Below, piece by piece: positions 35,868 through 47,971 of a DNA stretch of 64,000 nucleotides. The notes under the pieces are model-generated. The model worked only from the letters and a program-made list of their open reading frames with translations. It was not told where the DNA came from and ran no database searches. The position numbers were made by a program, and so were the translations under genes. This DNA comes from Cytidiella melzeri (taxonomy: Eukaryota; Basidiomycota; Agaricomycetes; Polyporales; Irpicaceae). The DNA is taken from assembly GCA_022592445.1 (NCBI GenBank), contig JABYQR010000052.1:117107-181106 (forward strand), given 5' to 3'. How positions within the stretch are numbered: the first letter of the stretch is position 1; the number at the start of each line of letters is the position of its first letter.

Positions 35868-36782
35868 ATGTCTGCAAAGGTTTACGTTGGGTCAGTTTTG
35901 TTGTACCCGTGCTTCCGACTGTCGGATCCCCCTCTGGATACGTCCGGAGGGTGTGGCCGTGGCTGATAGTGTTCTTGTGTCCCTCATGTAGCAACTTGTC
36001 GTGGAATACAACGGATGATTCCCTACGCGCAGTCAGTCTGATTCTCTCGGCGTCGAGGTTTCCTTCACTGGAATCTCGCGCTTTCTCGTGTCCGTAATCG
36101 TGTCTGATCTCCTCTCGTGCTCGTTTGCGCGTCGTTTTTTTCTCGTGTTAGGCGTTCGGACAATTCGGCCAGATCCTCGATGTACGCCGTCTCCCCCCAG
36201 TGGTCTTGGTACCCGCTGCGCCCGCTGTTTCTCACGGCGGATCAAGCGGATCTTTGATCTATCGATTGCTGACTTTTTTTGCGTTTGTGTTTCTAGTCGA
36301 TCGTGATGCGCGATCGTGACACTGGTCGCTCCCGTGGCTTTGGCTTCGTCACCTTCAGCTCTGCTGCTGAGGCAACGACCGCGATTGCCGGTTTGAACGA
36401 GCAGGAGCTCGACGGCCGTCGCATTCGCGTCAACCTTGCCAACGCTCGTGGCGCAGGTGGAGGAGGTGGCGGAGGAGGTGCGTAATTTTTCGTCCTCCCA
36501 TACTCGTGCTGACACAACGTCAATGATTAGGCTACGGCGGTGAAGGTGGAGGTGGAGGCTACCAAGGTGGAGGTGGCTACCAAGGTGGAGGTGGTGGTTA
36601 CCAGGGTGGAGGAGGCTACGGTGGAGGTGGAGGTAATCGGTTTCGTGTACAAATTATGTCGATGCTGTTTCACTCATCTTATCGTTCCAGGATATGGTGG
36701 CCAGCAGTACGGCGGTGGCCAAGGAGGCTTCCAGGGCGGAGGTGGTTACGGTGGCGGCTATGGCGCACCACAAGGATACTAA
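35868..36782 (+). CDS. Glycine-rich RNA-binding protein with one RRM
   Basis: Six small exons. Exon 1 is MSAKVYVG (35868-35890), then [13 protein letters not shown], then [10 protein letters not shown], then [20 protein letters not shown] through [14 protein letters not shown], then two glycine-rich exons (GYQGGGG repeats) ending GYGAPQGY at 36782. RNP2 is VYVGNL and RNP1 is RGFGFVTF, so the RRM is complete at about 80 residues. The tail of about 70 residues is nearly all Gly with Tyr and Gln. This is the class IV glycine-rich protein layout, with proposed roles as RNA chaperone in stress and cold. The leader is CT-rich and introns before the RNP1 exon are large for this window (up to 130 bp), often a sign of high expression. 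The family is sure; the individual target RNAs are not known. Confidence 0.9.
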
Positions 36783-38435
36783 ACAACTTGCCTAGGTTGG
36801 TGATTCCAAGCCAGGAGAGAAGTACATACACTAACTCCTGTTGCAGTATGCGTGCGTGCGTGTCTGGCTCTGTTCCCCGTCCCTTTGTCTTCCTCTTAGG
36901 TCGCACGCTTTCTTGGTGTTTTTGCTCTTCGTTCTCACTTTCTTGTTCGACCACCTGCTCCTCCACAACTGTCCTTACTGCCGTCGTCGCCTTCACTTGC
37001 ACTCGTCGCGTTCTCGTCGTCCCTGGCTAGCATTTCTTTCCATATCCAGGTTCCCGGTTCAGTCAAAATTCGGCTTGTACTTGTACGATCATCAGTTGTA
37101 TCGCTCCACTACTTCCTCCATCCCCGTGTCCCCCTGCTGCTCTCTCTAGTTTGCCCACGTTGTTGTGGGTGGGTGTGTCTGTTTTAAAGCCAAATACTGC
37201 TACTCCTGTATCATCATCGATTCGTTGCGTTGCGGTGTATATGATTCCTGGCCTAGTCTGCTTTGTGTGACAGCTGAGCGTGCACAGACTCTGTGTGAGT
37301 ATGCTACTTTGTTTTCCTTGATCGAAGTATCACAGTGGTGGCTTAGAACTTTGTTGGCTGACAGCTTTACTACCACTGTCTGAACACGATGATAAGCTCT
37401 TCATTGTCCCGACATTATTGATCACATGAATGCAGCTGAGATATCGTGGCAGTCCGGCGACTGAGACGATGTACACGGTGTATTCTCGCACACGATGATA
37501 TCCTTGCCATAGCGACAGAGCAACGTGTACGATGAAAAGATGAGGTGCCTGTGAGTGTTCGCGCAAGAGCTAGCCAGTGCGAGCGCGCGCAGACACAACT
37601 TCTTATCCATTGTGCTGTCCTTGGAACATGAATACAGAGGATGGGATGCATCAAGCGTCAAGATCTGTGTATCATGCCGAGAGAACTTCATCCTATCACG
37701 AGGATGATCAAGGTGTGCATGAGAGACAGATGGTGTTCCAGCGAGCAGTGGGCCAGTTGCATGTATCTGAACTTTGGACATGCGTAAGAGACGAGCGACG
37801 TTGATTCTGGACCGTAGTTGGCCATGGTATGCACCTGCCGGGCGTTGCGAAGATGTAAATGAGTAAGCTGGATGATTTTTGGCCTATGCTGGCCATAATG
37901 TACATAGCGCGCTCGTGAAGAAATTGGACGACCAGAGTCTCAAGTGAGCTGCAATAAATTCGTCAGTCATACGAATACAGACAGAAATAGATGGTGAAGG
38001 TATGGGTATGTTTTGCAAGTTCAACATGTACCTGCCTGAGCGCAAGAAGTACGCCAATGGCTTGCAATGAGTTTGCGTGATGGCGGTAACCTAAAATGGA
38101 AGTCGACGGCCAGGAGCAACTTGAAACAGAGCTGCTGGAACACCTTTTGTCTTTCATCCTCGATAATTGCGACGCATATTCGAGGTCTCATACAGCTCTA
38201 CAACTTGAACAAGTAGCATGACTGCCAAACTCAAGACGCGGTACCCGTTGATTCGCATGCTCTCCGCAGCGGCCGCCGTCCAAATCAATGGCCCACCGGC
38301 GAGCGACAGACGAGAAGGACATGCTATGGCCAAGATTACACCAGGCCATATGAGTTGAAGGCCAGAAGCGTTCCCAATGGCCATCGTGTTCAAGTCGTCC
38401 TAGCGGTGTGGTGGCTGTTTGGATCCAAGTGTCGG
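36783..38435. other. Long gap without a supported gene
   Basis: The first 400 bases are the T/C-rich 3' region of the RRM gene. From 37,400 to 38,400 both strands carry short overlapping ORFs (for example 38154-38393 minus, hydrophobic) with no splice partners or family motifs. I see nothing firm here. Confidence 0.4.
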
Positions 38436-38443
38436 TATAAAAG
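38436..38443 (+). promoter_or_regulatory. TATA-like box of the first HMG-box gene
   Basis: TATAAAAG lies about 235 bp before the ATG at 38673, with a C/A-rich leader in between. Confidence 0.4.
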
Positions 38444-38672
38444 GGTGGACCCACAAGACCATCGCCTCGTACAACAAACCCGCCATACGAGAAATCCAAC
38501 CACCTTCGCCAAAACGAACCTCTTTTGCACTTTCCCACACCTGCTCGACTCACATTCTCCCCTTGTCTTCAAAGACTGCAAGCCCTCGTCAAGATCTCTA
38601 CGCCAGCGACAACACTCACACCTTAGCGCGTGCGACTCGTAGCTCGCAGCCGCAGCTTGACGTGACGAGACA

Positions 38673-40818
38673 ATGGAGTCTTATGCCAGCGCAAGCACCA
38701 GTACCCACAACGCAGCTGAACATGCGCCTGCCGATCCCGACGTACACTCTGACGACGAACCCATGGTCGACCCCGCCACTGGGCAGAAGATACCGCGTCC
38801 ACGGAACGCGTGGATTTTGTACAGAAAGACGCGTCTCGACGATGTTCCGCTACTGCCAGACGGCTCGAAACAGCCGATGGCGAAAGCGTCGAGCATAATC
38901 TCTCATTGGTGGAAGACGGAGGTGAAGGAGGTGAGGATGAACTTTGAGATGTTGGCCGCAGCCGAGAAGGCGGAGCACAAGAGACGGTATCCTGACTACA
39001 AGTACAAGCCGAGGACTTCACACCAAATCGCAATGGCAAAAGAGAAGAAGAAGGCAGCGAAGAAAAGCCAGTACGCTAAGGAAAAGGAGAAGAAAACTAA
39101 GCCCAAGGACCCCTCGCCACCGCCGCCTCTCACGTCTTCGGTACACACTTCCTACCTCGCTGCTGCACTTGCAAACCAGGCAGCACGCCCGACTACCTCG
39201 CACGGTCCTGAAGGGCCGTCGCCGCCGCTCTCACTTGCCTCCACACCAATAACCACTCCTAGTCCTCTCCCCCTTTCTGACTTCGAGCAAGGATCGTCGT
39301 CTACTGCCGCCACATCTCACTCGACATATTCACCTGGGGATGGTTTGGGGTTGTCGTTGGCGCCCGCGTCGTTCAACTTTGGCGAACATAAGTCTCCCTT
39401 ACGAGCGCGCCGCCATCTTCCCGCCCGTATTGCTCCTCGTCCGAGGGGAACTAGGCAAGTGTCGACGGCTAGTATGGGTAGCAATTCCCGGGTACCTTCG
39501 TCCTCCAGTCTCGTCATTCCTTCACCCGCCACGAGCACGCCTGCCTCGCTATCTCCGCTTTCCTGGCACTTGACATCGCAGCAACCCTCTCCTCAGAGTG
39601 GAGACGACTCTTTATCTGCTGACTTAATCCCCCATACCTCCGGAGAGCTGTACTGGGGTGATGATTCTTCAGGGTCTACAAATGCAGAAGGTGCTGTCTC
39701 GATCGACTTGGTATGGTTATCTGTGCTTCTTTTTCGAGATGACTGTCACTCAATTCTTGGGCGCGCAGGAATTCAACCCGTCAAAGGATAGCAGCATCTT
39801 TGCGGACCTCGAGTACTTCAACACCATGGGAATGCCGATGCCTGACAACAATGAGGGCGTATTCCAGCTACCTGCGGCTCCTTTCCTGGACGCTGTACCA
39901 GGTCAGATCGATGTCAACCTGCTGAATTTTGAGGCGTCCGATCATGAACGCGACCGGTTTGCTGCTATGCTCAACGATTTCGACTTCTCTGCTTTCCAGG
40001 CGGGTAACATGAGCTTGGCCCAAAATGTACCGTCGGAGATTTTAGGCATGCCTGATACTGGAGCATGGGAAAATTGGGGGTCAACGCAGGAACACCAGGC
40101 ATCCACGTCGGAGGCAATGTCCAATCGAAATGTGTACGCCAGTCATGCCGCAGTTCAGTCTCAACAGTCCATGATGTCTGAAACGTCGATGGCGTCCGAG
40201 TACGGAGCGAATGAACCTGCGCCTGGTATGATGGGTACGCAGCAGTCTTCAGAAGACTCTATGCAGGCACAGCAAGCCAATCAGCATGAGATCTCGCAAC
40301 AAGGGATGCCTGCCATGTCCTTCTCCCCTGACGTGCTTGCCGATCCCGACTTCCAGGCCATGTTTGCTCGTTACCTTGAGCAAAAGCACCAGCAAAGTCA
40401 GCAACATGGAAATAACACACAGCAGACGTCGCATTACACCCAGCAACTTCCCATCGAGCAAATTCGTCAGCCGCAGCCTCAATATTCCCAGCAGCCCTTA
40501 CAATACCAACCGCAATACGCGTCTAAAGCTCCCCAGCAGATGCAGTACGATGCACATGAGTACGCTGAACAGCAGCACGCTCAGACGCATCATGGTCATA
40601 CTTCTAGTGGACCTTCCACGCCTGCAGCTGCTTCGGCGTCGCAGCATACGGGCCGCTATGTGCCCCCTGCTGGTGCTATGCGTGCACGTGCGCGACGTGT
40701 TGCTGGCTCTTGGCGACCGCCTGCCGCTGTCCAGCAAGAGACTTGGTCTGCCCCGCAAACACCCGTTGATTGCGCCGCAGGCTCACGTCTTCCCTCTTGG
40801 GCAGGTGTCCCGAATTAG
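38673..40818 (+). CDS. HMG-box transcription factor, MATA_HMG type
   Basis: Exons 38673-39710 and 39769-40818 code for about 690 residues. The start is the ATG at 38673 (MESYASASTSTHNAAEHAPA). The HMG box lies at residues 42-118: IPRPRNAWILYRKTRLDD, then KASSIISHWWKTEVKEV, then FEMLAAAEKAEHKRRYPDYK and YKPR. This is the sequence-specific MATA-like class, which binds minor-groove ACAAT-type sites and in fungi regulates mating, development or stress. A Lys-rich stretch (EKKKAAKKSQYAKEKEKK) may be the nuclear signal. The rest is disordered: Ser/Pro/Thr-rich in the middle, then Gln-rich (residues about 520-620, HQQSQQHGNNTQQ and similar), as in activation domains. The intron at 39711-39768 is needed to join VSIDL to EFNPSKD. 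The exact C-terminus could be changed by another intron. Confidence 0.85.
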
Positions 40819-43389
40819 ACTCGCAGAGCAACTCACGACATTCACGACTGCACGGATATTTCGGACATTGCCTACTGGTATCCTCATTTTTATTGCTGGT
40901 TAGTACCCTTGTACTTCTGATTCAGTCTGAGTGACCTCTGACGAAACTTTCTGATAGTTTATTGCTCTCGTCCCACCCGCAACCATCCTACGAAACATAT
41001 GCATTGTATCATCATCGCAACACTTCCTCGTGCAAGAAATCAAAAAAATCAGTCTTGAAGACTTGCACTACTTTTTTTCCCTAATCTACTTCTTTATTGG
41101 TCATCTCTGCTCACTCTCGCGTTCGTCTTACTCGCTTATCTTCTTCCTCGTCTACCATGTCGCCTCCCGTCGTCTTCCAGGTGAGTACCCATCCTTTGAC
41201 ATATGACATTGACAATGGGCTGAACGATACGATGTAGAATCTATGCTATCATCCTGATCTGTCTTCCCAAAAATCTTTGCTTTCTTTGGTCAACACCTTG
41301 CTTTCGGACTGACGTCGTTTGAACGACATTGCTCTTTTTTTTCTCATTGCTGGTCGATTGCTCGCATTGTCGTATCTAATGTTGTGACGTCTTTTTCTTT
41401 GCTGTAGATATCTCGCTTTCGATTTTGCGCTTATCGTCTTATTTGTGCTCTCTGCGTGTGAAGTGTGAGGTGTTTTGTCCATCATGAGTACGCGTACCGT
41501 GCGCGTGTGTGACTCATTTGTGACAATACGCGTAGCCGCCGGGTCGAGCGTGGGAACATCGTGAGTCGTCGTTATATTGTTCTTTACTTGATCTTGCGCA
41601 TGCTCACTCACTCCTTTTTCTTTGTCCATTGTCTATGCGTCGGAAAGCGAGGGTCTATAATGCACGGGTCCTGCCTTGATCAGAAAGGGCGGTGGACAGT
41701 GTAAGAACAAGCGAAGACTTTCAATGGTGAGACGAGCCTCAGAGTCGCAGCAGACGACAGCAAAGACAACAAACAACATATGGTGAGCAAGGAGATGCAA
41801 CGTCTTCATGAGAACACCTCGCTGATCTTCAACTTCAAAGCTCAAAGCAGTATTGGACATACCGTCATTGTACTTTTCTCGCCCTCCGTCTGGAGTGTGC
41901 GTGGGATTTTGCCGTAAGAGATTTGCGACCTGGCCTTGTTTCTGATACGCGAAGGGGGGTAACAATTCAGCCCGACACACGCATTCGCGCACAGCTCCTA
42001 CCAAGGGCAGATATACCCCCGACGCACGCGCAAAAGACAGCGTATGCTTTCCCGCCCCGAGGCCAGTTGAAACGGGTGAAAACAATCGCAGTCGCGGTGT
42101 AGGTGAGCAGTGGGGAGTTTTATCAGCAACAACAACACCTTATATACCCTACGTAGACGTTTTTGTTCTCTATATCACGGTCTTGGGGGGATCTCATCAA
42201 GTCCGGAAAGTCAGACAATGAGGACGGGTGCGGCGCCGCCGTTTGGGGTGCTCATGTTCAAGTATACTATAGCCGGCACCCCGATATCTATCTACAAGCA
42301 TAGCCTCTATTGTGCCTCCACAGCGCATGAAATGCTACGCGTAGCGAAACGGTACGTTGCCTTTGTTTTCGACGCTATCATTCCTTGTTTTTTTTGTGGC
42401 TTGTTCAAGCTCTGAAGGGAAAAGTCTTTGATTTTCTGTATAGGGACGAATGGGCTGGCTGCAATTGTTGTGATTTAATCTGGGGGGCGAGGGTTTGTGG
42501 ATGTGCGGCAATGCGGACAATGGATGAGTGGGAGCAAGGATTTTCCCACGGCGCATCTGGAGTACGTTGGCACAGAAGTCTTGAGTACTGATGGCTGGAT
42601 AACGACGTGATACACGACAAGAGGAGTAGGTAATGATGAAGGGTTGGCCCAAAACAGCTTTTGGCCAACTCGCGGTGCGTTTGTCTCTTTGTATCTTTGA
42701 ACCTAAAGTTGCCCCCTTACTCTTCTGACTCTGCTGTTAGGGACTTTGCTATCCACACACGTTCAGGTCCAGTCAAGAGTCGCATACAGTCGTTGGAGAG
42801 GTGTGCGTACTGCTAGTCACGAAAGCTGATCACCTCTCGCAGTATGTGCGGGCGCAAGCCATCGTCATCCGCCGGTAAGAATCGTGAATCGAATGGAAGT
42901 TTGAGTGTGTCTGACTGATACGTGATCTAGGTTGACTCATACTGTGCACCGCCTATGCCAAACCCACCTGGTGGTCTCATCGCTCGACCTGCGTTTCGCT
43001 CTTCCTTCTAGCAAGTGTCGTCAAGCCGTCGCTGCTTGACTCCCCTGCCATCTTCCCTCGCAGCACAGATGACCTGAGGCTCGTCCTTGTCCAACAGTTT
43101 GCCTGAAGTGGACCAGATACGCTCACAGCGTCTAATGACCATGGCTCCCTCTCGATCATGACCAAGCTCTGGAGGCCCACAAAGGCGAAGTTGGCAAACG
43201 GTTTTCAGCTCACGACTTCAGGCGGGCCACAAATTTTTTCAAAGAAAGAAGAAGAAATTCCGTGGTTGTGGCCGGTTCGTGTTCGTACAAATATTTGCGT
43301 AGTGGCCGTCTCTCTCTGTCTCTCTCTACGTGGTTTCAGAAACGCAAACGCCTGCGCTGTCCTCTTCCGTTTGGTTCAATTTGGCCGAC
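40819..43389. other. Long gap between the two HMG-box genes
   Basis: T/C-rich at 40,850-41,640. A small spliceable ORF begins at the ATG at 41158 (MSPPVVFQ, donor GTGAGT, acceptor near 41236, then NLCYHPDLSSQ), more likely part of a 3' UTR than a gene. The minus-strand ORF at 41633-42085 begins with TTG and shows no motif. No supported gene. Confidence 0.4.
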
Positions 43390-44458
43390 ATGCCTCGAAC
43401 ACCGAAAAAACCCTTCCGCGCGGTGAAGCCGTACAAGCGTCCTTCACCCTCTCCCGCGCCTTCGGTATCTTCATCGTTGCCGCCAGACGTTCAGGCACAC
43501 TTCCACTGGGGTAGATCGTATCGCAATGTGGTATTCTCCTTCTACGCCATGACGCGCTATCGAGAAGCCAGGGCCGATCTCCTTCTGCGCATTCATCCGG
43601 TGTTGGGTAAAGTCTTGCGCCCTGAAGGTGTCGCGGCGGAGTTGAGGACCTGGTGGTCAGCAGAACCTGAACAGGCCAAGTTGCTATGGGCCAAGAGGTA
43701 CCGGGAGCACCGAGATTGGGAGCTGCAGCAGGCGGAAGCTGCGGAAAGCGACAGTGGTACTAGTCCTCCTCAGAGCCCCACCTTTTCCAAGCGGGTCTCC
43801 GAACCATTGACCGACTTCCTCATCTACTGTGACAAGCAGCGAGAGACGATGCGGCACAGTTTGGAGGCTCTTCCTGGTAGGACGACGAGGGTGACTGATG
43901 CGGAGGTCATGTCGCATCTCAATGGAATGTGGTTGCGGGAGAGTCCCGAAACTCGAGAGAAGTATGCGAGATTGGCTGATCTCGCTGCAAAGGAGAATGC
44001 GAAGAAGGGTCCTGGGTCTACCGAGGTGAACATTCCGATTTAGGCAAGGTCTAGGTTTGTCAGTACTTACGCAGCTCCTTCCAGGTTTTGCTTATGACGG
44101 ACCCTTCGGATGTTGCTGGTGCACTCCAGCTGGACGCGCCAGTCCCGCCTGCGACGAAGCCTCAAGAGTATGTGGCACGGGAGACGGCTGAGTCTTTTTT
44201 CGCGCGTTTATCGCAGGTACGTCATTGAACGACAGAGCATCTCTGAGTGTTCAATTTTATTATACACAGGATCCTGTCCTTTTTGATATAGTATCGGCGT
44301 ATGACCTTTCACTCCTCCCGTGGAATGCGCTCATGCCAGGCGAAGAGCTGAGTGCCAACGCGGGCGGTTGGACGATCGACTCCTACCTGGAGCTTCTCTC
44401 AGATCCAGACTATGAACATGGTCTAAGGGGGCCTGAGACGAGGGCCGTGATGGATTGA
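43390..44458 (+). CDS. HMG-box protein with a second degenerate box
   Basis: Exons about 43390-44025, 44085-44216 and 44270-44458. The ATG at 43390 (MPRTPKKPFRAVKPYKRP) opens a basic N-terminus. A first HMG-like segment, weakly conserved, runs from YRNVVFSFYAMTRYREARAD to VAAELRTWWSAEPEQAKLLW and RYREHRDWELQ. A clearer HMG box follows: PLTDFLIYCDKQRETMRHSL, then VTDAEVMSHLNGMWLRESPE, then TREKYARLADLAAKENAKK. If the intron at 44026-44084 is not removed, translation ends at once with NIPI. Removed, it continues in phase as VLLMTDPSDVAGALQLDAPV, FFARLSQ, DPVLFDIVSAYDLSLLPWNA to 44458. A nuclear DNA-binding or architectural role is inferred from the box; the target genes are unknown. Confidence 0.72.
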
Positions 44459-45376
44459 GCACAACGCAGCCCACACTCATCGCCGTGGAATCGTTCTGCC
44501 AGTGGCATGACGGGCCCGAGTTGACGTTGTGTTATTTCCCCGTGATCACGATGATGACCTGCTTCCCTGTATTTTATGATTAGCTCAATGTATCCAGTGG
44601 GTTTTTGTATCTTCCCCCGCCGCCCCTCAGGCCTCAAACGTTGTCTCTCCTTCACCGAGCCCGCCGCCGAACTCTCTATCAGCGACTTTCATTAGGGCCG
44701 TGAATTGAGCTGTGTTCGTCATGAAACATACTATTCCTTTCATTCACTTGTTCTACGTCTGCGACTCGGAACGAGAATAGAACGCGTGCCAGCCCCGTGA
44801 GTGCCGGTGTGTGAGACGCAACTTCCACTCTTGGAACAACGAACGAGTACGTCTATTAGGCGCCGTAAACATGGGGTGGCAATACTGCCTGAATGCTCGG
44901 TTGCTTGTACGCACAGCTGCAACATAATCATGGTATACGGGCTACAATTTCGATATTTCTCCGTGTCTGGCGCATACAATGTTTGAACTTTTAAGAGGGG
45001 CTCATCAGAAGTGAAGATAGTTGTGGCGCTCAGTCTAAGTCTCAAAATTCAAGACGGTGCTCGTCCACTCAACAAGTCACGTTCAACGTTCCACAGCCAA
45101 CCTACCGCCGCTGAATCGTGATATGAGCGGGTTACGAGAGGGGATGTTCGAAGATGTTTGCTGACCGTACGTAACCTGCAACGTCTGTCAGCGGAACTGC
45201 AGCTCACTGACAGTTCTTTGGTGCTATCATGCGTGCAACCAGATAGAAACCACTGGCATGCGGTGGGTGTGCATGGTACAATGACCGCATGACATCCAGG
45301 ACTTATCGCATTCTGATACCACCACTACCATTGCCAGCCTTCATCTTGGCTCTTCGACGTTATCTGCGACATGGCC
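44459..45376. other. Intergenic region
   Basis: No gene seen. The part from about 44,990 resembles 49,065 onward (shared TTGTxGCGCTCAG...GTCTCAAA pattern), so it belongs to the duplicated sedolisin unit. Confidence 0.4.
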
Positions 45377-45384
45377 TATATAAA
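45377..45384 (+). promoter_or_regulatory. TATA box of the sedolisin gene
   Basis: TATATAAA lies about 62 bp before the ATG at 45446; the same position in the downstream copy has TTTATAAAA (49485-49493). Confidence 0.55.
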
Positions 45385-45445
45385 CCCCCAGTCCACCCAT
45401 GCTCTCCGCTAGCAGGACCACCCCCCACAGGTCTGCTTGCCTGCC

Positions 45446-47971
45446 ATGTTGTCCCTCAAGGCCGTCGTCGCCCTCCTCGCCCTCGCAACATCAGCCATAG
45501 GCTCCTACCCTTTCGTCAGACACGAGTCTCGTCGCGCTCTCCCGCCCCTCTGGGAACAGGCCCATCGTGCTCCTGCAGACGCTACTCTCCCACTTCGCAT
45601 CGGTCTCGCACAGTCCAACATTGACCGCATCGAAGAGTACCTCCTCGACGTCTCCCACCCAGAGTCCAGCAACTACGGCAACCACTGGTCGGCAGCCGAG
45701 GTCGCCGACATGTTCCGCCCCAGCTCTGAGACCGTAGACGTCGTCCGCGAGTGGCTCGTCAAGGAAGGTATCGACCCGTCCAAGATCCAGCTGAGCAAGA
45801 ACGGAGGGTGGATCGAAGCCAAGGTGTCCGTCGCGGAAGCCGAGGACCTCTTGAAGACCGAGTACCATGTCTACAACCATGCAACGACCGGTGTCAAGCA
45901 CGTCGGTTGTGCCTCTGGATACCATGTCCCAGAACACGTGTCCAAACACGTCGAGCTCATCACCCCAACCGTCCACTTTGACGCCATCCTCAATGGCCGG
46001 GGCTTTGAGATGAGGAAGCGCAAGCTGCCTGCTTCCCATCCTGGAACACCTGGTTTCGGACCTGTCGCACCCAAAAACGTTGGCGCCATCGGGGTACGTG
46101 TTCTCCGTTCTTTTCTTGTTCGCGAGCATAGCCCTAATTTCAGCGCCCAGAACTTTATTGACGAGCTCGAGAACTGTGACTCCCACATCACCCCGAACTG
46201 CCTTCGCGTTCTGTACGACTTTGGTTACATTCCTCTAGCCACGAAGAAGAACAGCATTGGTATTGGTACGAGCTTTCTGATATTGCATATATTCCTATAT
46301 AGTGCTGACATGCAACTCTAGTCGAATACACACCACAGGCATACGTCGCGTCAGACCTGGACATGTTCTTCAAAAACTTCTCCGCTCCCCAGGTAGGCGA
46401 GCGCCCGGTGCTCAAAGCGATCGACGGAGGTATGTTTTATCGCTTGCCTTGGCTCTGCTCTGCGGTGCTGATCATGACGTGTTTTAAAGGTGTCATACAG
46501 ACGCTAGAGACAGGGTTCGACGTCAACGGCGAGTCTAACCTGGATCTGCAGTACTCTATGACGCTCGTCGGCAAGGACGTGCCAGTGACGCTGTACCAAG
46601 TTGGTGACCTTGAGGAGGGTGCGTACAACAATGTAACTCTCGCAGGGAAGGAAACTCACGCATGGCATATACTCAGGTGCCTCTTTCAACAACCTGCTGG
46701 ACGCACTGGATGGCTCCTTCTGCTCTTTCGAGGGCGGAGATGATCCCACTCAGGATGGAATCTACCCAGACACTTTGCCCGGAGGCTACCAAAGTGCGTG
46801 TTTTTTGGGTGAATATGCCGTCGCAGACACCAGCTGATACCTTGTCCCATAGGCGACGACTGCGGCACGGTCAAGCCTGCATCTGTCATCTCCACATCTT
46901 ACAGCTACAACGAGGCCGACCTGACACCTTTCTACACCGCGAGGCAGTGTGCCGAGTATGCCAAGGTCAGGCGCTTTTATACCTTTCTCGCGTCCGTTCT
47001 TATCCTGAATGAAATGCTACCGCAGCTCGGTCTCATGGGCGTCACTGTCCTGTACTCTTCGGGTGACGAAGGCGTCGGTGGCGAAGACTTGTGTTTGCTT
47101 CCCGATGGAGTCCAGGCTCCATTTCCCGAAGCAAAGATATTCAACCCAACATTCCCTAGTACGTCTTCTCAACGCCCTCACTGTAGTGTGCGCGTACAGT
47201 TATATTGACCAGGCATCGCTTTTCTTAGGTACATGTCCTTTCGTCACTAGCGTCGGTGCAACGCAAGTTGTCGCAGGTCACAAGGTACGTACATATTCCT
47301 CTTCTCTGTCAGGCATGATCACAAACGCAAGCCTAATACTGGGTAGGTCACCGACCCTGAATCTGCAACTTACGAGGTCATCTTCTCCGGTGGAGGTTTC
47401 AGCAATTACTTTGCGATGCCCGACTACCAGAAGGCTGCCGTGGAGAGCTTCCTGACGAATCACCCTCCGCCGTACCCGACCAGCATCTGGAACGCGACAG
47501 GCTCTCGCGCGTTTCCTGATATTTCTGCAAACGGGTACGCCCTTTGCTATGTGTTACAATCTATTTGTGCTGAAACAGGGCTTCACAGAGCAAACTACGT
47601 GGTAGCTGTCGACGGCGAGTGGGTGCGGGTGTTTGGCACGTCATGCTCTTCGCCCGTGCTCGCCTCCATTCTGTACGCTATCAACGACGCACGACTCGCC
47701 ATCGGCAAAAAGCCTATCGGGTTCATCAACCCCACGGTATGTTGTTTTTTCCGAGTTTGCTCTGAATATACTGAATTGATGACTCATTTGTTGTGTGCTG
47801 TTGTAGGTTTACTCTGCGAGCTTCAAGAGCGCGTTCAACGATATCACGAACGGGACGAATCCGGGCTGCGGCACAGAGGGCTTCAGCGCCGTCGAGGGCT
47901 GGGACCCGGTCACTGGGCTCGGGACGCCCAATTTCCCAAAGTTGCTCGCAAAGTGGTTGTTGCTGCCTTGA
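45446..47971 (+). CDS. Secreted sedolisin-family peptidase (S53, tripeptidyl-peptidase-like)
   Basis: Serine-carboxyl peptidase, active at acid pH, releasing tripeptides or cleaving proteins outside the cell. About ten exons. The signal peptide starts at the ATG at 45446 ([20 protein letters not shown]). The propeptide of about 180 residues carries [37 protein letters not shown] and [15 protein letters not shown]. After the cleavage region ([12 protein letters not shown]) comes the catalytic domain: the Glu and Asp of the triad in [10 protein letters not shown], the oxyanion Asp in [15 protein letters not shown], then [36 protein letters not shown], and the catalytic Ser in [20 protein letters not shown]. 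The calcium-site region [20 protein letters not shown] and [11 protein letters not shown] closes the protein at 47971. All expected residues are present, so this copy looks functional. Confidence 0.92.

Noticed and set aside
38154..38553. Hydrophobic minus-strand ORFs upstream of the first HMG gene
   Set aside because: Overlap each other, lack supported starts and lie in the promoter of the HMG gene.
41633..42085. 150-codon minus-strand ORF
   Set aside because: Starts with TTG, no family motif, no splice context; lies in a non-coding gap.
44740..45045. 101-codon minus-strand ORF
   Set aside because: No motif, and it spans the edge of the duplicated upstream region.
45491..46186. 231-codon minus-strand ORF in the sedolisin gene
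   Set aside because: Reverse reading of the propeptide exon; appears again over the copy, as expected for a shadow.
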